64,000 nucleotides of DNA from Siphonodentalium dalli (taxonomy: Eukaryota > Mollusca > Scaphopoda > Gadilida > Siphonodentaliidae). Location: assembly GCA_032622095.1 (NCBI GenBank), contig CP136062.1, positions 197,973,887 to 198,037,886 of the forward strand. The letters are read 5' to 3'. Shown here in pieces: positions 1-11,107 of the stretch. A program made the position numbers and the translations under genes. The notes below the pieces were generated by a model that worked only from the letters and a program-made list of their open reading frames with translations, ran no database searches and had not been told where the DNA came from. The first letter of the stretch is position 1. The number at the start of each line of letters is the position of its first letter.

Positions 1-690
1 CAACTCGAAATTTCTCCCCAGAAATTGCACCGATATATATACATTCAAAAAGACTATCCTCTTTGGAGCCCTTAATTTTCTTGTATAGTTCAAGGGATCT
101 CAGAAAGCTTCAGTTAGTTTTAGAGCTTGTTCTTCTACACACGTGAGGGTGAGTCTGATGTAAGACAGCCAACCAGTATAGCAATATTATTATATATATA
201 TATATATATATATAGCAGAGACTGAATTTGAATTGTTCCAATACATTCAAGTTGCAGGAAAATTCTAGTTATTGATGTGAAACCCATTGATGGAACTGAA
301 ACATGCACGCTTATAGTTTTAAATTTCTTTGAAATCTCGTCGGATGACCAAAATAGTATGTGAATGTGTTAAACGGCTGTTTTGTTTTGTGTCGTTGTAT
401 TATTGAAATTAAAGACTTTTGCTATACTATATCATTCGACAATCACGATTTCTGCTGTGTACACAAAACAAGCCCGCGGACCCCCGGAATATGCATGTTT
501 GCTGTTTGATAAGTTAACATTCGAAAACGTCCAGCGCCGCACGTCAAGCATCAGTAGACTATAACATTTCATATGTATGGCAGGAAAAAAAACGTCCAAC
601 GATAGCCGTACTATATGTATGGCCAATAAATATCGGTGTAAACACTCTTCGTTGAATATGATTTTTTTTTTTTGCAGGATTAGCAGCCTA
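1..690. other. No gene seen; short TA microsatellite
   Basis: No exon or transposon is recognisable here. A perfect TA dinucleotide run lies at about 190-214 and a T11 run at 661-673. Short open frames on both strands lack coding character. Confidence 0.5.
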
Positions 691-1207
691 TTGTTTGGAT
701 CGACCACACAAATTTGTACACATGTAATTAACACATATGTGTTGTCTTGCCCAACAGCATTGTGTGTACAAGAACAATACAAATAGTGTAATGGCGGTGA
801 ACACTATTGTTTGGATCAACCACACAAATGTGTACGCTTGTGATTAACACATATGTGTAGTCTCGCCCAACAACATTGTGTACAATAATAATACAATCTT
901 GTGTGGTAGCGGTGAACATATTGTTTCCTTGGTGCAAACATATTTGTGTCCATTCAACGAACAAATAAATGTGCTGGACCCAAACATCTTTGTGTGTGTC
1001 AACTACACAACTATGTAGGTCAGTTACCACACATAAACTGTTCATCTGCATCCACACAATCTTGTGCGCAACTTAGCACACATTTAATGTGTGCATACAA
1101 AGAACAAGTTGTTTGGTCGATCCACCGCCACACAACAGATGTGTGATCATTTGCCACACAATTCACCACAAACTGTGTGGTAACTGTGTGGTTCTACCAC
1201 ACAGTAG
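691..1207. repeat. 115-bp tandem repeat grading into an array of CACA/TGTG dyads
   Basis: A unit starting TTGTTTGGATC occurs at 691 and 807, and a degenerate third start (TTGTTTCC) at 921, giving a period of 114-116 bp. Each unit carries small dyads such as ACACATATGTGT (near 733 and 848) and a conserved GCGGTGAACA. From about 940 to 1207 the period is lost, but dyads of the form CACA-N(2-6)-TGTG recur every 20-40 bp. Open frames across it on both strands are rich in H, C and V because of the repeat and are not genes. Confidence 0.75.
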
Positions 1208-1270
1208 TTTTAAGAGTGTATATGTATATATATATATCAGTACATGGCATTGCATGGTTATAATATTTAA

Positions 1271-1686
1271 AGGCACGGCCGATCTCCGTTGCAGAAATAT
1301 TAATATGTGGTCAAATCGCCACCAACAGAAGGAATATTAAAATATGTACAGTTTTGTTCATATGCAAACGTAATCAGCGCGTAAATCGTATATTGTCCTC
1401 AATGTGTACTATGATTGCGAAACAACAGCATGCTCATGTTACGGAAGTTTTGCTTCTGTTTACATAACACAACGCAATTATAGTGGTTAATCACACAAAC
1501 ATTATATAAACGCTCTTTATTATTTCCATATAAGGAAAGTAGTAACAAATAACGCCCTTTGTGTTTACCATATCCGGATCTAAACAAACCCCAGGAAACG
1601 TAACGTTTTTTGCATTTGTTTAGGTAACACATTTGACGGAGGTGAATATTTTAGCAGCTTGTCCACCGCCGACACCGCCCGTATCT
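1271..1686. mobile_element. TTAA-flanked MITE, family 1, copy A
   Basis: Bounded by TTAA at 1267-1270 and 1687-1690. The left end reads AGGCACGGCCG; the right end, reverse complemented, reads AGATACGGGCGGTGTCGG. The interior shares with the other copies CGCCACCAACAGAAGGAATA, a GCGCGTAAAT block, AAACGCTCTTTATT, and a GACGGAGGTGAATATTTTAG right segment. It has no coding capacity. Confidence 0.8.
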
Positions 1687-1788
1687 TTAATATAGCAATA
1701 ACAGATTTTTTTTTTTTCGATTAATACCAAATGCTCTCACCATACCCAGAAGCTCTGGGTTTCATAGAAAATGATATATCGAGATGTC

Positions 1789-1922
1789 TCGCCACCAACA
1801 GATGGAACATTAAAGTATGTACATTATTGTTCATATGCAAACATAATGAGGCGTAAATGGTGTATTGTGTAATAGTATACTGTACTCAATGTGTGCGATG
1901 ATTGCCAACACCGCCCGTATCT
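1789..1922. mobile_element. TTAA-flanked MITE, family 1, copy B (internally deleted)
   Basis: It begins inside the family with CGCCACCAACAGATGGAAC and keeps the GCGTAAAT and ATGTGTGCGATGATTG blocks. It then jumps straight to the right end (ACACCGCCCGTATCT followed by TTAA at 1923-1926). The left terminus and most of the middle are missing. Confidence 0.6.
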
Positions 1923-2114
1923 TTAATATAGCAATAAAAGATGTTTTTTTCGATTAATAACAAATGCTCTCACCTTACCCAGAAGCTACGCGTTGCATAG
2001 AAAATGATATATCGAGATGTCTCCCTAAGGTAGGATTATTTCAAGAGTCTCCCTAAGGTCGTAATGTCGTTAGCTATATGTATATCAGTACACGGCATTG
2101 GTTATAATAATTAA

Positions 2115-2625
2115 AGACACGGGCGGTGTTCGTTGCAGAAATATGCATGTGTTCAAATCGCCACCATTAGAAGGAATATTAAAATATATATATAGTTTTG
2201 TTCATATGCAAACATAATCAGCGCGTAAATAGTATATTGTTTTCAAGGTGTACGATGGTTGTGTAAACAACAGCCTGCTCGTGTTATAGAAGTTTTGCTT
2301 TTGTTCACATAACACAACGCAATCATACTGGTTATTCATACAGACATTATATGAACGCTCTTCATTATTTCCATATAAGAAAAACAATAACAAATAACGC
2401 TCTTTATGCTTACCATATCCGGATCTAAACAAAAGCCAGGAAACGTAACGGTTTTTAACTTTTTGTTTGCACAACAAAGTGAAAACAATTGACAATAACA
2501 TACTGTTTATGCCATATTTTTGTATGATATAACAACAAATTCTGCCTATATTTTACTATTTCTGTTTATGGCTGTTTTTGACGGAGATGAATATTTTAAC
2601 AGCATACCCAACACCGCCCGTATCT
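2115..2625. mobile_element. TTAA-flanked MITE, family 1, copy C
   Basis: TTAA at 2111-2114 and 2626-2629 bound a 511-bp copy starting AGACACGGGCGGTGTTCG and ending with the complementary GCCCGTATCT. Two AACGCTCTT-type motifs lie near 2353 and 2397, about 44 bp apart, as in copy A. The ORF on the minus strand across it is a chance frame. Confidence 0.8.
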
Positions 2626-2825
2626 TTAATATGAGCAATAAAAGATGTTTTTTATTATTATTATTAATACAAAATGCTCTCAACATACCCAGAAGCTGCG
2701 CGTTGCATGGAAAATGATATATTGAGATGTCTCCCTAAGGTCGGATTATTTCAAGAGTCTCCCTATTGTCGTTCATGTTGTTAGGTATGTGTATACCATT
2801 ACATAGTATTGGTTATAATAATTAA

Positions 2826-3027
2826 AGGCACGGGCGGCGTTCGTTGCAGAAATATTCATATGTGTTCAAATCGCCACCAACAGATGGAATATTAAAATAT
2901 ATATAGCTGTGTCGAGATGTCTCCCTAAGGTCGGATTATTTCAAGAGTCTCCCTAAGGTTTATGGCTGTTTTTGACGGAGGTGAATATTTTAGCAGCATA
3001 TACCCACCGCCAACGCCGCCCGTATCT
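2826..3027. mobile_element. TTAA-flanked MITE, family 1, copy D (short)
   Basis: TTAA at 2822-2825 and 3028-3031 bound a 202-bp deletion derivative. Both ends are intact (AGGCACGGGCGGCGTTCG on the left, CGCCGCCCGTATCT on the right). The middle contains the spacer motif GTCTCCCTAAGGT, which otherwise lies between copies. Confidence 0.75.
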
Positions 3028-3031
3028 TTAA

Positions 3032-3735
3032 TATAGCAATAAACAGTTATCAACGTACGATATCTCCATTCGTCGTCTATTTACATGTCTTCATGGCATA
3101 TGACACTTTCCGACAAACACTTTAAGGACATTTTTAACGGGACAATGTTTTCGTGTGAAACGTATGGGGGAGGGGTTGGGTTTCTTTGTTCAGTCATATA
3201 CTCATTGTAGCAAATGAGCACATTGCACCCAGCTTCATATGTCGAGTTGTTTGTAATAGATGCGACCGCGAATCGCGATGGAGAGTTCAAACAATAATGA
3301 ATATTTCATAATTACCCTCTAATTTGGTTGTTAAAAATAGATAATGACGACGTGTGCATAGATAAATTATCAGACAACAAGTGATCATTGAGCGCTAAAC
3401 GTTTTAGTTGATTGTTCGATCGTTTTGTAATTATAATAAGCTGGATGCGTGCCGGGCCACATCGTTTGCGCCACCCAGACCTTGCTTTTTGACGCTGTTG
3501 GGAGACAATATTAGAAGAAAATACTAAATGCTTGCATATAGATATGAAACTGATGAGCGTTTGTACATGTATGGTTTAAAATGAAAGAATCAATCGCCGA
3601 CCCACCCATGGCGATATAGATGCCATTGTTGAATAAATGGGCTAAATTTGTCAGATTTTCTAGTGATGGTAAACGGGGGAATTGTATCGATCACCTTGAC
3701 TTTAATAATACTACCGTACTATTAACGTAAAACAT
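3032..3735. other. No gene seen
   Basis: Unannotated AT-rich sequence. A minus-strand open frame at 3081-3290 has no recognisable domain and no splice context. Confidence 0.4.
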
Positions 3736-3800
3736 GCATCCAAACTGCCTCTATCCGAGTACATGTATATAGGGACAGCGCATAGAGGCCGTTTGGATGC
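3736..3800. repeat. Small hairpin (19-bp arms)
   Basis: GCATCCAAACTGCCTCTAT at 3736-3754 is matched by its inverse at 3782-3800 with one mismatch. The loop is about 27 bp. No flanking target duplication is evident. Confidence 0.7.
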
Positions 3801-4566
3801 AGGGAATGGGAGCGGAGCGCGTTGCAAGCCCATGTGCACTGGTTAATATATTCATTTCCGCTTTAGCTAACAACTTGCCCGATTGCCAACAAATGCATAC
3901 AGGGCAATTGGCTGCATGATATTATATTGTCCTTGTGAAGGCAGCTTGGGGAGGTGCGGTCCGTGTCATGTTTATGTTGCACTTGGCAGAACCGGCCGTA
4001 GGTTAACAATGCTGTTTTCGCTCGAGCTACTGAGATTGTAACACCTGTATATACATACATGTCTATTCTGCACGAGAGCATTTACCGGTATTGCATCATT
4101 TGGTTAATGATTTATTTTGGCCGAATTATACCAAATGTGCTTGTCCCTATAAACATGCTGATGTCAACTTCCATGTACCATGTCATGACCAATGTCCCAA
4201 TTGTATGGATTGTATCCCGTGCTAAATTATTTAACGACAAAATCCGACCAAGATATGCACCAGAGAACATGTTTTGCCGGACGACGCCAAATGCAAGTTA
4301 TTTGTTTTCTCCCTCAACCAGATAACTTATATCAACCGAGGGCGTTTTGTAATAATGTCGTTTGGTCCCAAAAGGTTTGTCCTACTGTTTGTTTTCTTCC
4401 TGAGGGTGTTTTGTCAGAGTACCATGACAAGATATCAGGACATCAATTCAAATTCAGATGTTTATTGAACATGGATTATCATCAGAACAAAATGAAAATA
4501 TAACAATGATGACGATTTTATAAAAAAAACAATGATGACGACTTACATAACATGTAATCAAATAAC
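3801..4566. other. No gene seen
   Basis: Several short overlapping frames occur on both strands at 3863-4503. None has a recognisable domain, and they overlap each other in different frames, as expected by chance. Confidence 0.4.
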
Positions 4567-4570
4567 TTAA

Positions 4571-5018
4571 AGGCACGGGAGGCCTTAATTGTCGAAAATA
4601 TTCATATCTGTTCCAAACACCGTAAACAGAAAAACATTAACACACATAGAGTTCAGTTCATATATACCATGACAATCGCGTAAACAACAGTATGTTATCA
4701 TAAAGATCTACTATATTTATCTGAACAAGAGCCTGGTTGTGTTACAGAAGACAGCACAATGCTGCTGGCTAATCACACACAAATGGTATAAACGCTCTTT
4801 ATTAGTTCCATATCAGGAATTCACCAACAAAGAACGCTCTTTATGTTTACCATAATAATATAAACAAACACCAGAAAAGTAATTGTTTATGCTTTTTTTT
4901 TTTTTACATAACAATGGTCAAACATATGTCTACATTTTGATGTTCTTTCTGTTTGTGGCGGTTTTTGACGGGTGGAAACAATTTGACAGGATACCCACCG
5001 TCAAGGCCTCCCGTACCT
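4571..5018. mobile_element. TTAA-flanked MITE, family 2, copy E
   Basis: TTAA at 4567-4570 and 5019-5022 flank a 448-bp element with termini AGGCACGGGAGGCCTT and its inverse AAGGCCTCCCGTACCT. Family 2 differs from family 1 in the GGCCTT subterminal sequence but shares the overall plan: CCGTAAACAGAAAAACATTA on the left, a CGCGTAAAC block, and two AACGCTCTTTAT motifs about 41 bp apart. Confidence 0.85.
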
Positions 5019-5415
5019 TTAAACGTACAACTGGATAGCTTCTATCTCATGCCATGACTAGACTACTTTGTGGCACATGAGGGGTTTCTGAATTATGACG
5101 TAGACAGGACACCGATAATGATGAATGTTCACTAATCCTGACATGGCACCAGAGATAAAATGGGAAATAAACAGTATCCGTTATCATGAAAGCCCTTGTT
5201 GCACTTCCATCCGAACCGTGTGGTGAACCATTGACCGATTTAATTTGGATATGGCTCAACATAAGCATTATGCCAAAGTTATATTTGTCCCAGGAAAACT
5301 ACGGAAACCAACAGCGTCTGTCCGAGTGTGCGTCATTTCGTCCGTGCATGCGCATTTTGGTTTGCGAACGATAACTTTAGTAACGTTAAAATTGTATTAA
5401 TTTTCTGCGCATGTT
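5019..5415. other. No gene seen between MITE and piggyBac left end
   Basis: Two short opposing frames overlap here (5047-5268 minus, 5186-5374 plus). No domain, repeat or splice signal is recognised. Confidence 0.4.
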
Positions 5416-5749
5416 TTAACTCTTTACTCCCCATAAGCGTTCCTGGACGTTTTTGCACTATTTCCCCATAAGCGCCTGTGGACGCCTCGCAACATATCCC
5501 TAGAAGCGCATAAGAGCGCGTTACCAGACTTCCTCACAAGCGCTCTAGAGCGCCACACTAGGCCCAGACTGTACTAATGAGTTCGTCCCTATGCCCCCCC
5601 CCCCCGCTTTTGCTATGTTTCTAGTCGAGACCACCCGGTTATGTCAACTCGTTATTTGCCTATCTAATAACAATAAACGTGGCACCGTGTGCATCGCGCG
5701 CGACACATGCTGTGTTACTTGGGTACCATTCTAAGTATTTACGAACAAC
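5416..5749 (+). mobile_element. Left end of a piggyBac-type transposon: TTAA, terminal motif and subterminal repeats
   Basis: TTAA at 5416-5419 is followed by CTCTTTACTCCCCATAAGCG. This resembles the CCCTTTACCC terminus of the piggyBac-type MITEs elsewhere in the window. AAGCG motifs then recur at 5435, 5470, 5504 and 5538, spaced 34-35 bp; three have a C-rich core just upstream (CCCCATAAGCG twice, CCCTAGAAGCG), the fourth reads CCTCACAAGCG. This is the kind of subterminal array expected for transposase binding. A palindrome GCGCTCTAGAGCGC follows near 5541. Calling it the element's 5' end is inference from position just upstream of the transposase. A C10 tract lies near 5597. Confidence 0.6.
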
Positions 5750-7412
5750 ATGGCTGCAACATTTTCGAAACAGCAAGTGATCGACATGTTAATGGAGGAG
5801 ATGATAGCGATTTTAGCGGAGATTGCGGTTCCTCGTCATCAGAAGATTCAGACGACGATTACTCTGCCCCTGCTACCAGCGACAATGTGACCTCCATCGA
5901 TGATAGCAGCTTGAATAATAACCCGATTGGCTGGTCAAATAATCTTCGAAAGGTATCACTTCAGCCATTTACCCAAAGGACAGGGCCAGTTATACCAGAT
6001 GAATTCGATACTGATATAGCAACAGCTTTGGAATATTTCAATTTTATGTTCTCGCCATCGAAGTATGCCGAAATAGCCAGGCATACTAACAACTATGCCA
6101 AGTGGAAAATGGAAGAAAAGGGCGAGACTGATAAATACTGGTCTGATATTTCGGAACTAGAACGTCGTGCGTACATCGGTATGAACATCATGATGGGTGT
6201 GAATGACCTTCCCTCATACAAGCAGTACTGGTCACATGATGAGTTCATCGGAAACGCCGGCATCAGCAAAATTATGAATCGGCGCAGATTTGAAAAAATC
6301 ACAGAATACTTCCACGTCAGTGACCGATAGAGCGAACATGCTAAAGGGACAGATTCATACGATCCACTATATAAGGTTCGCGACATCATCGACTCATCAT
6401 TAACAACATTGAAATCGTGTTACTTGCCTTCGCAATATATATCTGTCGACGAAGGAATGATAAAATGGACGGGACGTCTCTCCTACAAGCAATACATGCC
6501 GGCAAAACCAATAAAACGAGGGATCAAAATATGGATGATGTGCGATGTCACCAATGCCTATCTGTTAAACTTTGAAAGCATTATTTCAAACCGTCTGGAA
6601 AAGGTCTCGGGTATGATGTGGTTACGTCATTGTCATCGGATTTGTGTGACAAAAATTACTGTTTGTTCTTTGATAACTATTTTACGAGTGTGCACCTCAT
6701 GCAGGACTTACTAAACGATGGGTTTTACTCGTGGGGCACCGTTAGGCAGAACAGGAAAGGATTCCCGAAGGATTTACAGCGACTGAAGAAAATGAATCGA
6801 TGTGACTATAAAACTAGGCAGGATGGCGAATTTCTCACGGCAACGGTATGGCAGGACAAGAAACAAGTGTTCACCCTTAGCACGATGACTGACCCAACGA
6901 CATATATCATGGCTAATCGGCGCCAGGGAAAAACAATTATTGAAGTGACTCAGCCGATGAGCATAGTCATGTACAACAAGTACATGAATGGTGTTGACAA
7001 ACATGATCAGTTGAGGATGACGTATCTCCTCGTCGCGAAGGGAAAAAAGCATGGAAATACATATTCTGGTTGGTCGCCAATTCATCAATAGTTAACAGTT
7101 TCATCTTGTTCAAAGAAACATCAAAGAGACATAATTCTAAGAAGGTGTTCACGCATATGGATTTTAGGATTGAACTGGCTCATCAACTGATTGCATGATA
7201 TTCTTCTAGAAAACGCAAAGCACAAGAGCCACGTGCCCTCAATATATCACCAGAAAACTCAAACGGACACGTGTCCACACACATGGGACGCAAAAACCGA
7301 TTACGGGTTCATCTGAACTCAAAAGAAAGAAAAAGAAACTGTATTTGGTTGCAAACTCTCCAATGTTCATCTATGTAAGGACGGTTGCCATTTCAAGTAT
7401 CATTGTAGTTGA
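5750..7412 (+). pseudogene. piggyBac-family transposase pseudogene
   Basis: A decayed DDD transposase that cut and pasted DNA at TTAA. I take the start as ATG 5750 (CAACATGG context); its N-terminus MAATFSKQQVIDMLME is followed by an acidic, Ser-rich stretch usual for the family. The three catalytic Asp codons are visible: 6448-6450 (SVDEGMIKWTGR), 6672-6674 (FFDNYFTS) and 6996-6998 (NGVDKHDQLRM). A Cys/His-rich C-terminal domain (GCKLSNVHLCKDGCHFKYH) ends at TGA 7410-7412. About 554 codons in total, normal for piggyBac. Lesions: frameshift near 5798, TAG at 6328, frameshift near 6602, frameshift near 7030, TGA at 7196, frameshift near 7300-7325. The first, third and fourth each fit a single-base deletion. 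Products are therefore inactive unless supplied elsewhere. Reading frames used are 2, 1, 3, 2, 3. No matching right terminus is seen downstream. Confidence 0.93.
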
Positions 7413-7650
7413 ACGTTCCGAACAATTATGGTTATGAGATATATATAGTGCATGGACATCACAGAGAACCCAATGTGTATCGACTGTATATTGCTATACT
7501 CCGTTAACATTCAAACTATCCAATTATATTAATTGTTCACACAACACATTTCATGATATAATTTCAAATTTGGTGAATTGCACGATTTGACTCAGTTATA
7601 ATTTCAAACCAAATTATAACATTCAAAAACAAATTTATTGCGAAATACTT
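7413..7650. other. 3' flank of piggyBac pseudogene; no right terminus found
   Basis: AT-rich. A TTAA occurs at about 7503, but the sequence before it does not mirror the left terminal CTCTTTACTCCCC. The right end is probably deleted or has decayed. Confidence 0.4.
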
Positions 7651-7654
7651 TTAA

Positions 7655-8197
7655 AGATACGGGTGGCGTTCGCGGTGGGTATGGTGTTAAACATTCATAT
7701 CCTTGAAAAACCACCATAAACAGAAGGAATAGTAAGATATGGACAGACCTTGTTCTTATACCAATCAGAAATATGGCATAAACAGTATGTTATTGTCAAT
7801 TTGTTCCCCTTTGTTATGTAAACAAAAGCAAAAAAAATACGTTTCATTGCTTTTGTTTAGATCTTGATATGACACACATAAAACGCGTTGTTTGTTACTG
7901 TTTTCCTGATATGGAAATAATAAAGAGCGTTTATATCATTTGTGTATGAATAACCAATAGAATTTCGGTCTGTTATGTTATTTACGTACACCATTGTACG
8001 TCTTGACGACAATACACTATTTACGCGCTGATTATGTTTGGCATATGAGTTGAACTGTATATACATGATATATCAGTACACGGCATTGGTTATAATAATT
8101 AAAGACACGGGCGTATTTACATGTATGTTGGCGTTCATTCTGTTGATGCCGATTTGAACAAATATAAATATTTCTGCAACGGATGTCGCCCGTGACT
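7655..8197. mobile_element. TTAA-flanked MITE, family 1, copy F (composite)
   Basis: TTAA at 7651-7654 and 8198-8201. The left end is AGATACGGGTGGCGTTCG; the right end is GTCGCCCGTGACT. The interior is closest to copy H (AAAGCAAAAAAAATACG, then AATAAAGAGCGTTTAT near 7918). Near 8069 it contains the array spacer TATCAGTACACGGCATTGG followed by a second left-end start TTAAAGACACGGGCG. It is therefore a recombinant between a full copy and a piece of the 1.3-3.0 kb type array. Confidence 0.75.
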
Positions 8198-8201
8198 TTA
8201 A

Positions 8202-9322
8202 TAATGGTTGCATTAGTTGAAAATCGACTATAACCAAGATCGCTATTTGCGTCGTTTTAGAAACACCAGCGCAGTTATTATTATATTTTTCAAAAATATA
8301 TATGTTCTTGAATGTGTTTGTTTTATCAAATCGCTCTAGTTATCCAATCACCGTGAAAATTACAACTTTAGAAAAATAACGGTACTTTTTCGTAACGGAA
8401 TCAGTTTGCCCTACCCGCATCATAGCAATTCAACATGACCACCGGCATCATAGTATATTAGCATGCCAACTTGACCAGGGGAGGACACACGACAGCTCAG
8501 CTACAGTTATGTATTATTGTTTCAAACCGCTTAACATCAAATGGCTGGTGTTACATGCATGTTTCAGTCGGACGTTATGTTACAATTTGCTTGATCGAAG
8601 AGTTCACAAACTATTTTCTCAAACATGTTTGGTTTTTGAGTAAAAGGAAAGATCTATATCAATACAATGTGTACATTGTGGGGTCCTTTTTCTGATAATG
8701 TTGGTATATGTTTCTGGTGTTTCTGACGTATGTGATAAAATAGTGTGTATTCCGTACACCTATATACCTGTATATGGATTGTTTCAAATTTCTCTTATAT
8801 TATATAATGCGGCTAAATTTTAAATGGTGATGCCATACAGTGTTTGCACGAAGATGAACTTCCAAGCACGACGTGTTATATAATAGGTGTTTTCGAAGTC
8901 GAAATCAAAGTTGATATTGAGTAATTAGACAACGCGCCATAAAACCAATGACATACAATTATACCTATGATCTAGCCTGCATCACGATTACCATTGATTT
9001 GTGCTAATAAATCAGAAGCCGTGCGGTATATACACGTAAGCATTACGCACTCTGGAAGCGGAAAATACTTATGTATGTACAGCGAATTACCAACGAATAA
9101 TAATTATAATTGAATTGTATGTGTATGTTCTATATTATTACTTCTGTTAAATGTTACATTTGCATGTTAATTTATAGTAATAAACAATCGCAAACATCAC
9201 TATTCTGAAAATATATTTTAAAACCTTACTTGAATTTCGTAGTGCGACATCGCGTTATTTTGGCTGAACGAAATAGAGGATATCTAGCGTTCTGAATTGA
9301 TACCGGACAAATATATTTGATT
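8202..9322. other. No gene seen
   Basis: AT-rich sequence without recognisable coding or repeat structure. The open frame at 8471-8695 has no supporting signal. Confidence 0.4.
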
Positions 9323-9446
9323 ATTTTCGCGACCGACTAGCTGCACTTTTCGCCAGCGGAAATACATTTTTTCTGGCAGTAACAACCGAAACTCATTATC
9401 GCCAGAAACAATGTACATTCGTTGACGACAAGTTGGTCGCGAAATT
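9323..9446. repeat. Imperfect hairpin, about 55-bp arms
   Basis: TTTTCGCGACC at the left is mirrored by GGTCGCGAAATTT at the right. TACATTTTTTCTGGC pairs with GCCAGAAACAATGTA further in. The loop is under 20 bp. It is diverged and has no visible target duplication. Confidence 0.6.
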
Positions 9447-10149
9447 TAGTCCTTAAGCCATATCATGAGATATTTCTGGTATTAATTATTAGAAGAAAAC
9501 AAAACACATTTGCTTTGAATTGTTTACAAAATACTTTTGGGAGTTGGTGACTTTTACCAACATAAGACGAGTCTAAATCCTGAACAAGGATCATTTGTAT
9601 AAGACATATTTTATTGTCACAATGTGACATTCGTGTGCAAACCCGTCGTGGTCACTTCACCCCATGTAATCTGAGTAAATGATGAGATTTTGTATGGAAT
9701 ATTAAAAGCAAAATTTCAGAGCTGACGAAACGCACAATACATATAGTTTGATATACTGATATTGAACTAATCCCAACAGAAATGTCGAAGATACTTGCTT
9801 GCCCAGGGCTCTTATACACAGGTGTCGATTTTTTCTCATATTACGACACACGGTCATTATCCCCAGTTGGAGCTGTCACTCCAAAAGCCTACCTTCACTG
9901 CGTCAACACAGTAACAGGTATACCACCATTTATGGAGCAACGGGATACTTTCTGACAAGCCAAAACTTATGCATGGGAAATAGCGTCTGGTACTTGATAT
10001 ATGCCCGGGAACACACCGTCGGTATTATGTTATAGCTGCAGGGAGATGAAGGGGTGGCTTATACAGCTAGTGTGGGAACTAAAGAGTTAAATATCTTATA
10101 AATATGTTCAGTGCGTAAATACAATTCAAGTTCGAAAATGGGTTCGGTC
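9447..10149. other. No gene seen
   Basis: Unannotated. The open frame at 9799-10035 shows no recognisable domain. Confidence 0.4.
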
Positions 10150-10440
10150 CGAATCATTTTTTACTAAGTTATGACCCTTTTTACTTAGAATTTTCCAAAT
10201 TTGAGATTTCTCGATAAATTTAAATTGGGCTGTTTGGTCTGAAGGAAATGTGTATGTTAGCTGTTTAGTGCCAAATACAGGTCTATACTAAGGGTTTGTT
10301 TCGAATAAGTTTTACTGAGTTCTGGCCCATTTTAGAGTAAGGATTTTCCAAATTTGAAGTTTCTGGATAACTCCAGTTTTGGTTATTTGATCGGAACCAA
10401 ATTTGATGTATGATTTTTCCAGTCATATTTGGTTACCAAG
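10150..10440. repeat. Two-copy diverged tandem repeat, period 153 bp
   Basis: TTTTCCAAATTTGA begins at 10191 and 10344. In both copies it is preceded by ACT(A/G)AGTT(A/C)T(G)ACCC-like sequence and followed by TTTCT(C/G)GATAA. Similarity is moderate. Confidence 0.6.
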
Positions 10441-11107
10441 AAGACCCTTATCGCTTGTCCAGGATCATCTATAAATTCTGTCCTACTTTCTAGAAAGGCA
10501 ATGCCCTAAATGAATCAAATTTAAAGAGGATATGTATATTATTTAAAGGGGCCTTGTGTCCTCAGTAGGTATGTGGCTTATGTCATGCTGTATTAAATTG
10601 TAATGATGTTGAGAAAATACTATTGTATAATTTACTTTAATATAATAGTAAATAAAATGCCATACAAAAACACTCATTGTCGAAGCAGTCAGTTGCTGTT
10701 TGCAATATTGAAATACAGTATATCGAGTTTGAATATACAAGCTCTGTTTAGTTGTTTTGAACAGAAAATTAGCTATGTGATTTTATTTATATATTACTTT
10801 TATAATAACATACAGGTAGCCCACAATCGTGCTACAATAAAGTAACCTAGTAAGTCATGAGTGTTTGTGAACCTGATTTTTTTCATGCAACTTTGTCTTG
10901 CGTGGGTTCGTGGAACTGGTTGTAATGAACATATTCTTTCTTAATCAATTAATGAATTTCTTTGCATATATATATAGCATGGACACCAGTCAGAATAATT
11001 TTATTGGTGCCAACAACAATATCAGAAGGTGTATTAAACCATTCGCAATGAATGTGTTATATAATTATTGTTTATTGACCTCCAAGTATGAAGAGCTAAC
11101 GAGTTTT
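10441..11107. other. No gene seen
   Basis: AT-rich. The open frames at 10543-10845 overlap on both strands and are unsupported. Confidence 0.4.

Larger units (their letters stand above)
1267..3031. repeat. Composite tandem array of family 1 MITEs plus spacer
   Basis: Four MITE copies are separated by a shared spacer: GATATATCGAGATGTCTC with GTCTCCCTAAGGT repeated twice (near 1779, 2006, 2717 and 2910), and TATCAGTACACGGCATTGG before copy C with a diverged version before copy D. The spacer recurs with the MITE, so the array grew by tandem duplication of MITE plus spacer and not by independent insertions. Confidence 0.65.

Noticed and set aside
728-1057. 109-codon minus-strand open frame
   Set aside because: Lies wholly in the CACA/TGTG tandem array; composition follows the repeat and no domain is present.
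3863-4503. Cluster of 60-100 codon frames on both strands
   Set aside because: Mutually overlapping in different frames; lengths expected by chance at this base composition.
6093-7152. Minus-strand frames over the transposase
   Set aside because: Shadows of the piggyBac coding sequence on the plus strand.
7500-7510. Right end of the piggyBac element at a TTAA
   Set aside because: Adjacent sequence does not mirror the left terminus CTCTTTACTCCCC.
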